A stretch of 64,000 nucleotides of DNA, taken from Sarcocystis neurona (taxonomy: Eukaryota; Apicomplexa; Conoidasida; Eucoccidiorida; Sarcocystidae). The position numbers and the translations under genes were made by a program. Every line of letters starts with the position of its first letter. The first letter of the stretch is position 1. The notes under the pieces are model-generated. The model worked only from the letters and a program-made list of their open reading frames with translations. It was not told where the DNA came from and searched no databases. The DNA is taken from contig KL647335.1 in NCBI GenBank assembly GCA_000727475.1, positions 268,735-332,734 on the forward strand, read 5' to 3'. Shown here one piece after another: positions 10,667 through 22,941 of this stretch.

Positions 10667-13170
10667 GAATATGGCGAAGAGACAGAAGCGCGGGTGTTGG
10701 TAGAGCAGATGCCCGTCTTCATATTCGAAGAGTTCACCAGGCTGCGGCTTGCGGAAGCTGCTGCTGCCACAGCCTTCCCTCTTCAGCAGCAAATTTGCAT
10801 CTTTGAGGTGTCGCACCGCGTCTTCGGTAATCACTACTGCCAACGTACAGCGCTTCTGGCTGCTGCAGCTGCTTCCTTCGAAGCCGCTTCCTGCTGTGAC
10901 TGTTGTTCCTGCTTCTCTTCCCTTTCCTCCTTCTCCTTCTCTCGTTGCTGCTTCTTCTTCTGCAGGTTCTCCTCTCCTTTCTCCTGGCGATAACGGCGCT
11001 GCTGCTGCTGCTGTTCGCCTCGCTTCACGTCCTTCTTCGCCTGCTGCTGTTCTCGCTGCTCCTCGTCCTTCTGGACTGGTGACGCCCGCTGCTGTCCCTG
11101 AGAACGCACGCCGCGTCGAAGGAAGCGAAGAAGCAGGAGAGACAGCGGAAGAGGAAGTTGGGGAAGAGTAGTCGGAGACCCTAGCGGCACCAGCATCAGC
11201 AAAGCAGCATGCGTTGTCTGCTGCTTCCTCGGACGAGTTGCGTGCGGAGGACGCACTGCCATTGCTGCCAATATTCTGATGACCAGGAATCTTGCTGGTG
11301 TTGCTGCGGTGGCGGTCGAAGTTGGCAGCATTGCTGCAGCCACGTTCTTCTTCAGTCCTGCTGCTGCTGATGCTACCGCCGCTGTCACCCCGTCCGCGGC
11401 TGCTGCTCGGCGCAGCGAAGGCCGACGTCTCATCCCCTGCGACGACGCGGTTGCTGCCGCTGCTGTGCCGTCCGCACTCCTGCTGCGCCTGCTGCGACGC
11501 AGAGCAACTTCTTGCCGCCACCGGCGCAGTGGCAGCAAAAGACGCAGCAGCAGCACCACCACGCAGAGCAGAAGATATCGCAGCAGCAGGAGGAACTCCA
11601 GCAGCAGCAGCAGCAGGTGCCGCAGCAGCAGGAGCAACAGGACCACCAGGACGCGACTGGTAGCGCGCACCGAAGCGCCCTACGGGCTTGCGAGAGCCGA
11701 ACACAGCGCGCAGCAGTCCGGCAAGTTTCCGATTCTGCGGCTGCTTGGTGTGGGGAAGAGAAAGAGAAGCAGCAGCATTGCTACTGTCTCGTTTTTCCAC
11801 CCCTCCTCCTGTCTTTCCTCCTGCTGGTATATGCCCCGCTGATTCTTCTCCTCCTCCTCCTCTTCCGGCAGCTAATGCTGTCGCTAGTGCTGCTGCACTT
11901 GTCAAACTCCCTCCCGCTTCTCCTCCAACAGCAGGAGCACCCCCTCCGCCCATCCCCAGGTCTCCCTCTCGCCCTTCTCCGCGCTGCGCAGCAGCTACTT
12001 CTTCTTCAACGCACCAAGCCGCAGTTTTTCCTCTCGTATCCTCTGTTGCTCTTCCCTTTTTCTGTGAGCTCGTAGTCGCTGCTGCTGTGCCGCTGCACCC
12101 ACCACCTGCTGCAGCCGCCGTTCCCGGAAAAGCTGCCGCCGTCGTCGCGTTTCTGCTGCAACTCGGAGAGAAGTCGGCGGCTGCCTCCGTTGCACCTTCG
12201 CGCTGCACCCTCTGCCGCTGCTCCTCGTCGTCTCCCTGTACGTGCTGACGCGTCTTGCTGCTGCTGGTGGAAGAGGAAGAAGAAGACGCAGCGCCGGGAG
12301 AGGAGAACAGGGCAGAAAGCCTCTCCCCCCGTAGGTGACCCTCTGCAGCAGCAGCAGTTTTTTCTCTGCTGCTGTCCCCAGCTTCTTCCCCTACCCAAAT
12401 ATTCTCTGAATGTGTTAGTGTGCTGAGGGCCACCAACAGCAGCTGTTCTTTTCTTCGACGTGCTGCTGCGTCTCTCGCTACGACGCGCAAGCAGTATGGA
12501 GGCTCTTCGTCTAGAGGAGCATCTTCTGCATCTCCTGCAGCAAACGCGCGGCTTCTGTTCTGACCGCTGCTGCTGCTGCCGCTGCTAAGACGTGCCGCAT
12601 GACTCCCCACCGCGCCGTCGAACTCGTCTTCTTCTTCTCCTCCTTGTTCGCTCTCTCTCTCGCTGTCTTCTGCCGCAGCTGTCGGCCGTCCCTCTCTATT
12701 CAGCCCGGCACTGGGCCGTCTGCTGTCACAGAAGAGAAAAGATTTACTGTTGCGAAGCCCACTTTCTCGGCTCTTTCGGCTGTCTGCTCTCTCCTCCTCC
12801 TCCTCCTCATTCTCCGCGCCCCACAAAAACGCCTGCAGATGTTCCTTCTCCTCCTCCGCGGGCATTCTTTCGTCTTCTTCTTCGTCCTCTCCGATTCTCC
12901 CTGCGTCCGAAGAGTCGCCTGTCTGCGACGTCTCCCGTCCACTTTCTTCGCTCGAAACAGAGGGGAAAGCGTCAGAAAGTCGCTTCTGGTTCGTCCCCAT
13001 CCTGCAAGAAGCGGGAAGAAGCTGGTGCTGCCCCACAGCAAGCAAGGAAAGCTGCCCAGCGACGCGGCAACGCAGGAGGGTGTGCCGAGATGCTTGCGCG
13101 GTCTCACGCCCAAGCGTCGCACTTCCGTAAATCTGCAGACGCGCTCCTTGCTGCTTGACGCGAAACTGTC
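10667..13170 (-). CDS. exon 1 (large) of minus-strand gene
   Basis: A minus frame is open from 13183 to past 10667. A plausible acceptor (GCAGCAGCAG) sets the start near 13170, and a second acceptor (CTTCCCGCTTCTTGCAG) lies at 13002. The donor TTC|GTACGT at 10666 ends the exon in phase 0, matching exon 2. In order the protein has a unique stretch (QIYGSATLGRETAQ), acidic runs (EDEEEDER, NEEEEEER), long Ala/Ser/Gly/Gln low complexity from AGC repeats, and a conserved-looking end with LAVVITEDAVRHLKDA and GELFEYEDGHLLYQHPRFC. The low-complexity middle may hide introns. The start codon is not found; upstream exons probably lie at 13.2-14.1 kb or beyond. Function unknown, probably a large intracellular protein. 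Confidence 0.6.
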
Positions 13171-13189
13171 CTGCTGCTGCTGCTCACTC

Positions 13190-14105
13190 CCTCTCTTCTT
13201 CCCTCTGCAGACCCTCTCCTTGCTGCTGCTGCTGCTGCTGGTATTCTGCCAATGCTGCTGTGCTTCTGCCAGCTCGCGCTTCGCTCCTGCTATTACGAGA
13301 TTTAGTCTCAGCAGTTGCTGCTACGAATTTCTGTCGCAGCTGTTGCTGCTACGAGGTTCTGACGCAGCTGCTGCTGCTACGAGTTTCTGTCGCAGCTGCA
13401 GTTCCTGTAACATGCTTCTTGTGCTCCTCCTGCTTCCCCTTCACTGCTGCTGCTGTTGCTGCGGTTCCCTCTCGCCTGTGCTGTCGTTTTTCTTGCTGCT
13501 ACTACTGCTGCTGCCTTTTCGCTGCCGCTGCTGCTGCGCCTGCCCCCTTTATCCTTGCATATACTCCTGCTTTACCTTCGGTACTGTCGCTCACGCTCTG
13601 CCCTCCACGTCTGCCCTTCCGCAGATCTCTCTCACCTTCAGGAAGGGCAGGCGCTGCAGTCTTGAGCTGCTTTTCCTGTTCTATCCCTCCTGCACGAGAT
13701 GCTGCTTTGCTGTTGGGGAGTGTCCCTGCTGCTGCTTGCGCTGGGCAAAACCCTTACGCTCTTGCTGTAGATAGTACATCTCCTTTCTCGCTACTGTTGC
13801 AAAGACTTGCAGTGCTTCTGACTTTGCTGCTTTCGTCGATGGTTCTGTTGCGGCTCGCTACCCCTGCAGCTCCTTTTGCTGCTAGTCCCGTTTCTCGGTG
13901 TACTGTTACTCTTGCGGCTGCTGCCGCTCCTGGTACACGTGGAGCTTCTGCTGCTGATGGTCTTGACGCATCTGCTGCTGCTGCTGGTGTTACTCCTGCG
14001 GCTGCTGCTGTTCGTAACGACACTCCTCCGTCGGTGACTGGCGCCTCGAGCTGCTTCTTCCGCTGCGCCTGCCGCTGCGCGCTTGCCGGTGCTGCTGCTG
14101 CTTAA
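13190..14105. repeat. GCTGCT (AGC on minus) block
   Basis: Degenerate CTG/GCT repeats with units such as TGCTGCTACGAGTTTCTG repeated near 13300-13400. All frames are partly open. On the minus strand a non-repeat piece near 13720-13660 reads IEQEKQLKTAAPALPE just before a GTGAGA donor, so an upstream exon of the minus-strand gene may be embedded here. Its phase does not join directly to the exon at 13170 or 13001. Confidence 0.55.
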
Positions 14106-14109
14106 CGTA

Positions 14110-16500
14110 CTACTGCGGAGCCGGACGCTACAGCCGGAGGCTCTCTAAAGCGGTGACATACCATGTTCTGCCGGTGGCTCGTATGCAACGCATATCAGCA
14201 GAAGCTGCCTACACATATATCTATATATATGTGGAGAGAGAGAGATACATAAGTGTAGAGCTGCAGAAGGTGCAAGTGCGTAGATGTATGTGCGGAGGTA
14301 AGTCGGTCCGCATAACTACACCAGAGCCATAGAACGGTATATACCAGGTAGTGTGCTGCAGACGCTGGTGCAGCTTACACAGACACATAAACATACACAT
14401 ACGCAGTCGAAGTCTGCAAAAACAAATATATATATATATATATACATATATAGTGTAGAGATATGTATATATGTTAGAGCAGGGGAGATAGCCGGTAAAA
14501 AGGTAAGATCGGCTGTTGTTGGTAGAACCTGGGAGGTTTCGTTTTAGCGACTCCTCTTTTGGTAGTCAGTCAGGCGCGCTTATATAAGGGCTCCTCTAGT
14601 TGAGGCAGCCGTAGGTTGGATAATACTCACAAGAGTGGTAATACACTACCTCTTTCGGCACAGACAGAAGCATTCAGTTTGCTACAACACAAAACTATAC
14701 CAACAAATTTACACACTGTAGACAGAGGTGCGTTAATAAGACTTCATGTTTCTGTCCCATTGTTCTGCGCGTCAACAGGTGGACATTTACGGATAAAATA
14801 GTAGAGAGACCAACTTATAGATAGTCAGAACATTTGTAGAGATTCGACAGATGGTGCGGTAGAGAAAGGCAATATGGAGAAATAGAGATAAAGGAAAGAA
14901 CGTGCGCACATAGGAACGCACGCATGACTACCAGGGGACGGAAGGAGCAGGCGCGGAATGGAATCGAAACCAGCCTTGGCAAGGAAGAGACGGAGACGGG
15001 GAAACAATCAGAGGTGGAGGTGAAGAAGCAAAGTTTCTTTGGTCCGTTTAGCACACATGAAAGAAAAGATGCGGGACAGAGTGTCATGCGATCCTTATGA
15101 TTGCTCCGCAGCAGTCACGCGGAAGACGGGGAAGTGGGCAGATGCTGCGAAATTCCTTTGTGCAGCAACGCCTGGGAAACGAAGCTTGGAAAGTGCGTGA
15201 TACTCGGTGGCCGACTCTGATGCCGCACCGTGGGTGTTTTCCATAATTTATGTGGTCCGAAGTGTGCGTAGCTGCTGATGTTTAAAGGTGGGAAAAAACG
15301 TGCATCAGCTGAACGGAGCTGCCATGCGCACGCAGCGCCACCTCTAAGTCCAAAATACAGGAGTCTGAAGCCGTAGGATTTCTTTTCATTGGCGCGTCAC
15401 GCGAGGAAGGATTTTTTTGTCGAGGTTTCACACAGACAGCATAGTTCCTTTTGCTGCACACGTCTACCAACACTTCTAAAACTGAGCGACAGACCACAAG
15501 GCTGACTTTTACTCTGCAGAACACCTCTTCATACATGCCCGGCTTGAAAGAATGGTCGGTAAAGTCTTTTTGGGGGCCCTTGTGCCATATATATCCTCAA
15601 GCACGTCTGAAAGAGCTAGCGGCAGGTTAGCCGACATGGCGGCAGCTATGTCTTGTGGAGGAGGGCGATTCCTGCCTCTGCATGCAAGGGGAAAGGTGCT
15701 TGCTGAATTCTGCTTTCGTAGATTCGGCCGCGAACTTGACCTAAACTCGGACAACGGTAGACTATACAGGGAAAAGGGTATTCACGCGTACGCGTCTATG
15801 TACGCGTAGATAATTTGGTGTCTGTATAGTGCGAAAGAGCGCAAGATAATGAAGGAAATGTGATGTACAGACAGCGTCAACCCGCCACCCTCCCACCCAC
15901 TCGAATACCACTGTTTGTAGGTAAATTGTGGGTGTATGTGTAGGACCCACAGGAGGAGCACATCGCATTATAAGGAGGAGAAAGAGCGAGTACGTGTATA
16001 TACTTGTCCAGGTGGAAAGACTCATTTTGTGTGTCCTTTGTCTACAGTGGTGCCAGCCATGGAGATAACCGTATTGACAGGCCACGCGCGAAAACGGTGG
16101 AAACGCCGTCAGCTGAACCGCCTCAACCCCTTCAAAGCAACTACTTTATCAGCACACACAAGTATATATATGTGTATGTCTGGGTTTTCCTCATGTAGAT
16201 GTGGGTGCGGGGGCAGCGATGCATACGGAGTCCCCTCTGTCTCTCCTGTGTAGCCTTGTGCGAATACGTGCATGCAAGTACACCGGTGCACGCACGTGTA
16301 TAATTTTGCAACGTTTTGAAAGGTACGGATAAATGCGTACGCGGTGCACGGTGTCAGGGCGGCGTGTGTACCTGCGTGTATATATGTATGTATGTATGTA
16401 TATATATATATATGAATCTGTCGATCGATCGATCTATATATGCCTATATATATATGTATATGAAGGTATCTGTATGGAGAAGTGTAGGGGTGCCTGCGTA
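14110..16500. other. transition zone with last microsatellites
   Basis: Mostly unique sequence with TA tracts near 14215-14235, 14425-14475 and 16380-16465, the last followed by TCGATCGATCGATC. No convincing gene was found. Overlapping opposite-strand open frames at 15282-15809 are listed separately. Confidence 0.6.
15282..15809. other. competing short open frames on both strands
   Basis: The minus strand has an ATG frame at 15648-15509 (MSANLPLALSDVLEDIYG...) followed by another ATG frame at 15536-15282. The plus strand has an 85-codon frame at 15552-15809 (MVGKVFLGALVPYISSS...). Both look equally natural in composition, with no splice or homology evidence to choose between them. One may be a small gene or an exon; I cannot say which. 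Confidence 0.2.
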
Positions 16501-18290
16501 GCATTCCCGACCTGAATAACTTCGAAATTGCCTGCTGTTGCGTCAGGCGTTGCGTAGACATTCTACCGACATATAGCGACAGGCACCGCACTGTCCCACC
16601 GCCGCCATCTCCTCATCCGATTGCTCTGTGTAGACGACAGAAATTTCTTGAATGTGACATCGTCAACTTACTCTGAGTAGGAGTCAACCGTGTAAATGCA
16701 GGTAAACACACGTTTGACATTGTCATGGTGCCTCAACTGCAGTAAAGATATATCACAGAACATTTTTCAGTCTCATCGCTTAGTGAATACCGCCAGCGGA
16801 TTCCACTATTCGGAATGGAGACAGCAATGTAAAACTCGGTTGATCATCCCCCGCAGCAAGTGTCCGCTTGGTAGTAGTTACTGCTTGAATGGCGACAGTT
16901 GAAATCATCTGTGATACCGGCCTTACAACAAGCTTCAAGCACATATACCCTTGGCGACACAATCAAATGTAAATTCCACGTTTCGTAAAAACACCCAGAA
17001 CGTCTAACGCAAGACTACGTGGCCCTGCGTAGCACTTCCTTGTTCTTGCTTCCGTGCTTCTTTCAGGTTTCGGTCGCCGCACCTTTGACAACCACGACCT
17101 TCGGCATAAATTTTTGACAAATTCAATCTGAAAACGAATTGGAGGACGTTTCTTGATACCTCTAACGCCCCCATCCTGACGGAAAGTTTCATGTTTGCTG
17201 CTGCAATGTTGTCAAGAAGAACTCGTACGTCGTTGCGGCACCCTAAGACATTGATAGTACAGTCAGTCATTCAGCGTAATTTTAACCATGGAAACCGCAG
17301 TCATTGATGGCACAGTCAGTCATTCAGCGTAATTTTAACCATATGACTTGTATACGTGAGCGTGTCTTTATCTGTGCGTATGTTTGTCTGTGTAGTTGTG
17401 CTTTCGTACCACGTATGTGTGCTTTTCTCCTTGAACGGGGCGCGTTGAAAGTGTATACTTTCCCAGAAGATATATCCTTTGTGGTGTGCAATTCATTTCC
17501 AAAAAGCACAGCGTCCCCACATCTCACGACGTAGTCCCATGTTGTCACATCCTCTTTATTAGGCAACGTCCTACGCCTTGACGCTACAAATGTCTTGAAA
17601 GAATCAAGAGAGCATCTATCCGATCACTGGATGGAGTCAACTGCTGACAAATTTCACTATCCCTTGTCTTATGTAATTTCGTCGTCAGATAGGTGAGATT
17701 TTGCTGCTTTCACGTTCGTATTTCTTGGCTAAAACAAAGTATTCCGCAGTGCAGAGCGTTTCGATTCTCCAAGTGCCACTAATGTTTGTCGTACTCTCGT
17801 GTTCTAGACTCGCAGAAACGCGCACCGGTGGGATGCATATATGTATTCTGAAAAGTGCTTTTTATCGAGTGATCACCGTAAGCGCTGTATTCGTAATTAC
17901 TTCAGCCTGTAAGTTGTGATCACGCTAGGACTGCGCAATGCGTGACAGCTTACGTTGTAAGTGGACACACTCGACCAGGAAATTTTTGCAACAACGATTC
18001 GAACTGTACCTGTACGGTGTCACGGAGGCTAGAGGAGATCGATTCGCGGGGTTCTTCCCGCGCACGCCCACGGTTGTATCGCCCCCGGAGGAGTGGACGT
18101 AGACTGTGGCACTGATGCGAAGAGACACGAAACAGAACTACGCCGCCTCTGCATGCTAACCCACTGTGCGTTCCACGTCGGTGTGCGCTGACGACGATTT
18201 TGTGAATCACGGCACCTACGACTACGCACACGCCGCAGACGACGTTTCAGACTTTGTCGGTTGTCCTAGCTTGTCCTTTGCGCCAAGCGG
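16500..18290. other. repeat-poor stretch, no clear gene
   Basis: Simple repeats stop abruptly at about 16.5 kb. No frame longer than about 95 codons is open here, and none shows a convincing domain or splice pattern. The only structure noticed is the 53-base duplication at 17253-17342. Confidence 0.5.
17253..17342 (+). repeat. 53-base tandem duplication
   Basis: The 31-base word at 17259-17289 (starting ACAGTCAGTCATTCAGCG) is repeated exactly at 17312-17342, and the preceding GAT(A/G)G(T/C) is nearly identical too. It is a recent direct duplication in otherwise unique DNA. Confidence 0.9.
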
Positions 18291-18297
18291 CACGAAA

Positions 18298-18471
18298 ATG
18301 AACTACGTGTTCATTGTCTGGTTGATCTGTAAAAATGTAATTTCTACGGCGTTGGCGAGGCCTCCTAGCACCACGGCACGTAGAATGACTAGAGGCGAAT
18401 ATGTGACAGCCGTCGGCTCTTTAGCTTCTGGTGGCCCTAGACACTGGTATGATTATGCAGGAAACGACGTC
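18298..18471 (+). CDS. candidate first exon with signal-peptide-like start
   Basis: An ATG opens MNYVFIVWLICKNVISTALA, a hydrophobic stretch ending in a small-residue site typical of signal peptides. A Thr/Arg-rich segment and GEYVTAVGSLASGGPRHW follow, up to a possible donor GTATGA near 18446. Another 45 codons remain open in the same frame. A loose resemblance to GDYLGAALNSLSAKDG near 28470 was noted. It could be the first exon of a secreted or surface protein, but no downstream exon was identified with confidence. Confidence 0.3.
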
Positions 18472-18529
18472 CGGACGAGATACGTCATTGCTACAAGCAG
18501 ACGTGTGCGTCTGCTTCCCACGTAATTGC

Positions 18530-21500
18530 GGGTTTCTCTGCGAGCTCTACCATAACACCGATACTGCGTGGAGACAACATGTAGATTCCCACTTCGCCCC
18601 GCGCTGCGAAACAGTGACGGGTCCCACCTCCACTCTAGTGGACCGTAGCCAGCAACTGCGGTTCTTGCCGCAACTCCAGCCGTGCAGTACAAAATTTCTA
18701 CTTGCAACTCAAAAGTGCAGCAACGAAGAATAGTTACGCACTCAGCGCGGCCAGGTTACGTAAGAAGACCGACATTGTTACACTAGTAGCTTCCCCTTCG
18801 GCAAATATAAATGACCACCTGAGGCATCGGCCTCCCAACTGCAAAAGTGATCATCCGCAGAGTAGCTCTACAGGAGGCACGCCCATCGGTAGTGGTAACC
18901 AATTACTGTGATGAAGCAGGGGGCTGCATATTTTAACAAACCGTGGGAGCCACTGCTCCCCCAGGGGCCGTGTCGTTCGCACTCATCAGAGGATGGCGGC
19001 AACTGAGGAGACAAGGATTTTTCGCGCCCTTACGTCTTTTTCAGAGCTCCAATGGTAGTGTGTACTTTCCCTGGATATAGAAGGCAATATGTTCCAGCGT
19101 GGCACATGAACCACAGCAAAAGAGACACGTCAGGCGTCTACTGGAACAGTCGCCTGCCTGACACCCAAAGCATTCGACCTGTTGGAATGCATCGTCTTGC
19201 ACTGCACGGACTGTGCTCTTTCTATCAGTCGACATGTTCTGAGACAAGGATGTGCCTGAGTAGAAAGCAGGTGTCCATTCGTGTGAAGGAAAAGAAAAGA
19301 GCAGGCAACACCACATCTGGTTGCCGACTCCCTCGCACTCGCCCGCACAGCTTTGTTTGGTTCAAACGACATCCGCCAGCTGTGGTTACATGGCGGTGCT
19401 TATCTTTTCAAGGCTCTACTCACAGTGGCTTTAGGTAAGTGCGTGTCACGCACCAATCGCGTCGAAAATTGTATTTCTCACGCAGGAACCAAACAACAGG
19501 AGGCCACTGCTGTTGCATAAACCCAGTGTACAACAAGGTCTAATGGCGCTAAGTAGGCCGGAATTGTTTGTAGTCATGTTCAAACATGACTTGCGTGCTC
19601 AGCGATGAACACTGGTGCAATTCATATATGCTTTAAACAGACGCACCGTCTCGGCATATAGTGAGCGAGTGCTAGAGAGAAAGTTTCGATCAAGAGCATT
19701 ACCACAAATGCCGCAGGATTACCCGACACTCCCACATCCTCACCACCTCGTGGAAGGACCGACGCACTTTCAAGCTTCTACAAGTCTTTTCAGTCAGCAA
19801 ATATCTCTCATACAGGGACTTTCACACAACCACTCGTCTGCAGAACTGTACACAGTAGACTTCATCTTTCGAGCTGCACATCCCTAGTGTGTCTGTCGTT
19901 TCTTGCCACCCTGCTCGCCTGCCCACAGGTACTCCATTCGAATGTACAAACACTCCTGTAGCTGATTCCTGACCTCAGAAATGACGTTGTCAGGCGACTC
20001 CTCAGTGGATAGAACATAGTCGAGAAGTGACAAAAGTGCCACGGATGGCGCTTCACGTTGTGTGATCTAGACTCCTGGGCCGCAGACTGCTGAGTCGACG
20101 ACGACATACATAGAGGGACGTCCGAGCGGAGGGGGCGGCTGCACGAAGCACCGTTATCCTGTATCCCGCGAGGAGGAAACCAGGTGTTACACTGGATGGC
20201 ACACGAGAAGCTGCTGCATCGCTCCAGCTTGAGGCGCATGCATCCTCACCCGCGTGTCTTGGTGGTTCGTGTAAAACTCAAGGAATCCCTCCGCTCACCC
20301 ATAAGCCGGCACTTATACGCCAATCCTTCTCAGCCCCATGTCGACGTTCACATAGGTGCCCACGCCCAGCGCTATTACGAGCTCTCCAGAATACCGCTGA
20401 TGACACGGTCGTAACTCCACACCTTGGTGCACTGTGCAACGGTGAACAAGCCAGAAACGCATCCGCAGCGGCTCGACTTTACTGATGCGTACGGCAGGAG
20501 ACACCAGCGCAACCAAAAAACTGGAAGATACAAGGCAGCACAAATAATGTGTACTCTGCACTCTCGGACCCCGTAGAAGAGGTGATGAAAGCGCGTCTTC
20601 CGGCCGCGTCAGAGGCTGTGCGCGCTGACACACTGCCGTGCGGCAAGCCCAGGGCTTTAGATGTATAGCTGCAGGTTCTGTACTCAGCAGGAGGTACGGG
20701 TGAGGACGCGCTAAGGCCGGCAGAGCGGGAGTGGAGCGTCGGGTACCAAATTGATGTATGTTAAGTTACCAGGATTTCTACCAGGCTCTACTGTTCATCC
20801 GAGCCCTCTTTCGTACGCGCAACTGTCCCACTGCCCCCCCTGGCAGCGGCGTCTGCTGCACGTCACTGTGATGCGACGTATCGAGGGATTGTGTTTCGTG
20901 AAACCCGCAACAACCTCGTCAATTCTGCGTAGTAGACGCACAGGTGCTAAATAAGCTTCGAGGAGGGGTAGTCAAGCAGTATTAGAGTATCGTTTTCACC
21001 AGGAGGACGCACAGGTGATGCTGCATGTTCTCCGCCAAACGGCAGAAAATAAAGGCAGCGATAGAAAAAGAAGACGGAGCGAGATAGGGCATCTCTGGGG
21101 GCCTACAGCCTCACTGGTCGCCATAGGTGCCGAACCGCTGTAGACAAAATGTGCTTTTTCAGCATCGACCTGGAAAGCAAGACGCCAGAAAGCGAGCTTC
21201 AAAGCCGGCACTCCGTCCCGTACTAAAAGAGGTAAGCGCGACGGCGAAAGAGGTCCTTAATATCGGGTAAGAGGGAGTGCTCTCACCGTGCTTTGGAATA
21301 ATGTAGAGTCTTTGCTGGGGGATGAGCAGCAATTCCATCCCGAAAAGAGTTGGCGACGAAATTAGTGCGAACAAGTGCCGCCCAGTGTCGTCGGCTGTAA
21401 AGTGACGGGACGGAGACAGCGGAGCTCCCAACGACTCCTGGTGGTTAAATACTCGAAGGTAATAGATGACAATTAGGAGGCAAACGCTGAAACATCCTTA

Positions 21501-22150
21501 CCAGCAAAGGTGCCTTGCCTTCAACGTCACGGTGTGTTTACGACCCGTCTGGGACTGGAATGAATGCAATACTAGTCAGCGGCCGCCCGTCAGCCACGAT
21601 GGGCAGTGAGAGCCATGTGTGAATCTTCAGCAGTAAACCATGCAGGCACACAGCTCCGCACTCTGTCGATGATCGTTCAAGCTCGTAGTTTGTATACAAC
21701 GCACGTTTTCGCTCCTGAAGTAAGACACTCAGGGAATATGAAAACATTTAATTGAAGCTGAAGCACACTCGGAGAACACAGGGGCCAGTGCGCACCAGCG
21801 TTGTAGAGAGTTTGTGATTTTCGTGCAAGAGTGTCGCAGAGGAATAAACGGAAGTGAGCACGCTACGCTCGTCCGGAAGAGGACGAGATTTGTTTGTGTG
21901 CGTCAATGACACATCCTTGCACGCGGTGCGTGACGTGTGAACGTTTGATTTTGTGGAAGGAGACAGCATGGTATTTAGGGGCTGAAGTCCTGTGCCGGCG
22001 CAACAGGGCATGAAACATGTGACACTGCTAATAGTGACCAGAGATGAAGAGTGGTGTCCTGATCTGGCTCCTCGCGGTCTTTGATTACTGCTGGAAGAGG
22101 TAGTGTATCTGCATGAAAGCGCTATCTTGGTCTATCGCTTCGTTGCGTTT
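18530..22150. other. no gene recognised
   Basis: Only short frames on both strands. None shows a domain, repeat or good exon borders that I can defend. A 9-base inverted repeat (AGTCATGTT/AACATGACT) lies near 19554-19575. Confidence 0.45.
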
Positions 22151-22174
22151 TCGATGAATGCTCAGGAGACGCAG

Positions 22175-22463
22175 TCTACGTGCGTGGGAAGTACCATGCA
22201 GTGCCTTCAAGAGAACATGCGCGAGTGCGTTTGAAGTTTTCTATGGTAGGCCTGTAACGGTTTGCAGGGCTGTTGCGAACGGTACAGATACTTCAGCAAC
22301 TGACGTCGTTTGCAGCGCAAGGTCAATTTTGCTGTGCGAAGGTGATGCAACGTGCAGAAAGCAAGCGTGGATCCAGTGGTGCGTGTGGCACCCAGCATCA
22401 CAGTCCATGACGTCTCAGCTGTTTGGAAAGAACCGTGCAAAAGAGGACCATGTCGAGGTTGCT
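22175..22463 (+). CDS. candidate exon, Cys-rich
   Basis: The 289-base open segment follows GGAGACGCAG and ends before a GTAAGT donor. It contains spaced Cys residues (VCRAVANG, VVCSARSILLCEG, ATCRKQAWIQWCVWHP) as seen in extracellular proteins. The acceptor tract is weak and no neighbour exon is certain. Function unknown. Confidence 0.25.
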
Positions 22464-22908
22464 GTAAGTTGGCCAGGATTTTCTCGCGTCTATTCGAGGT
22501 ACCCTGACGATTGAGAGAGCGAAGCAGAGCGCCACTTTAAGGCGACAACATCTAGATTGTGGCAGTGAGGTTTCACGCTTCGAAACTCTACCGTCAGACT
22601 ACTTTCTGCTGACAACCTGTAAATTCTAACACAGAGACATGAGCGTTAAAGGTCCACGCCAGCGTAAGTCTGCTGACTGCAATGGGGCATGCATGCCGTG
22701 CAGAGAACTGCTTGGACTTGGCTTACAGGGTAACACGTCACTCCACAATTGAGTAAATTCAGCGAGGACCAAGCTTAAAAATCTGTTGAGGTGTACTACG
22801 TGAGTGCACTCTCAGGTGTTCGAAGACTCCAGCTGTCTTTGAACGTATCCGAGGCGGGAGCAGGGGCAGAGCAGAAAACTGTAGCGCGTACGGTGGCGAT
22901 GCCTGGTC

Positions 22909-22941
22909 AATACACTCAAGGCAGAAGGCCTTGAGTGTATT
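22909..22941. repeat. perfect 14-base inverted repeat (hairpin)
   Basis: AATACACTCAAGGC at 22909-22922 and its exact reverse complement at 22928-22941 are separated by AGAAG. There is no T run after it that would suggest a polymerase III terminator. Confidence 0.85.

Noticed and set aside
13155..14105. 316-codon plus-strand frame
   Set aside because: It is rich in Cys/Leu/Ala from CTG repeats and lies antisense to the minus-strand gene region; nothing unique supports it.
14580..14800. Possible promoter near TATATAAGGGC at 14580
   Set aside because: A TATA-like word alone in AT-microsatellite-rich DNA is not evidence of a promoter, and no gene start follows.
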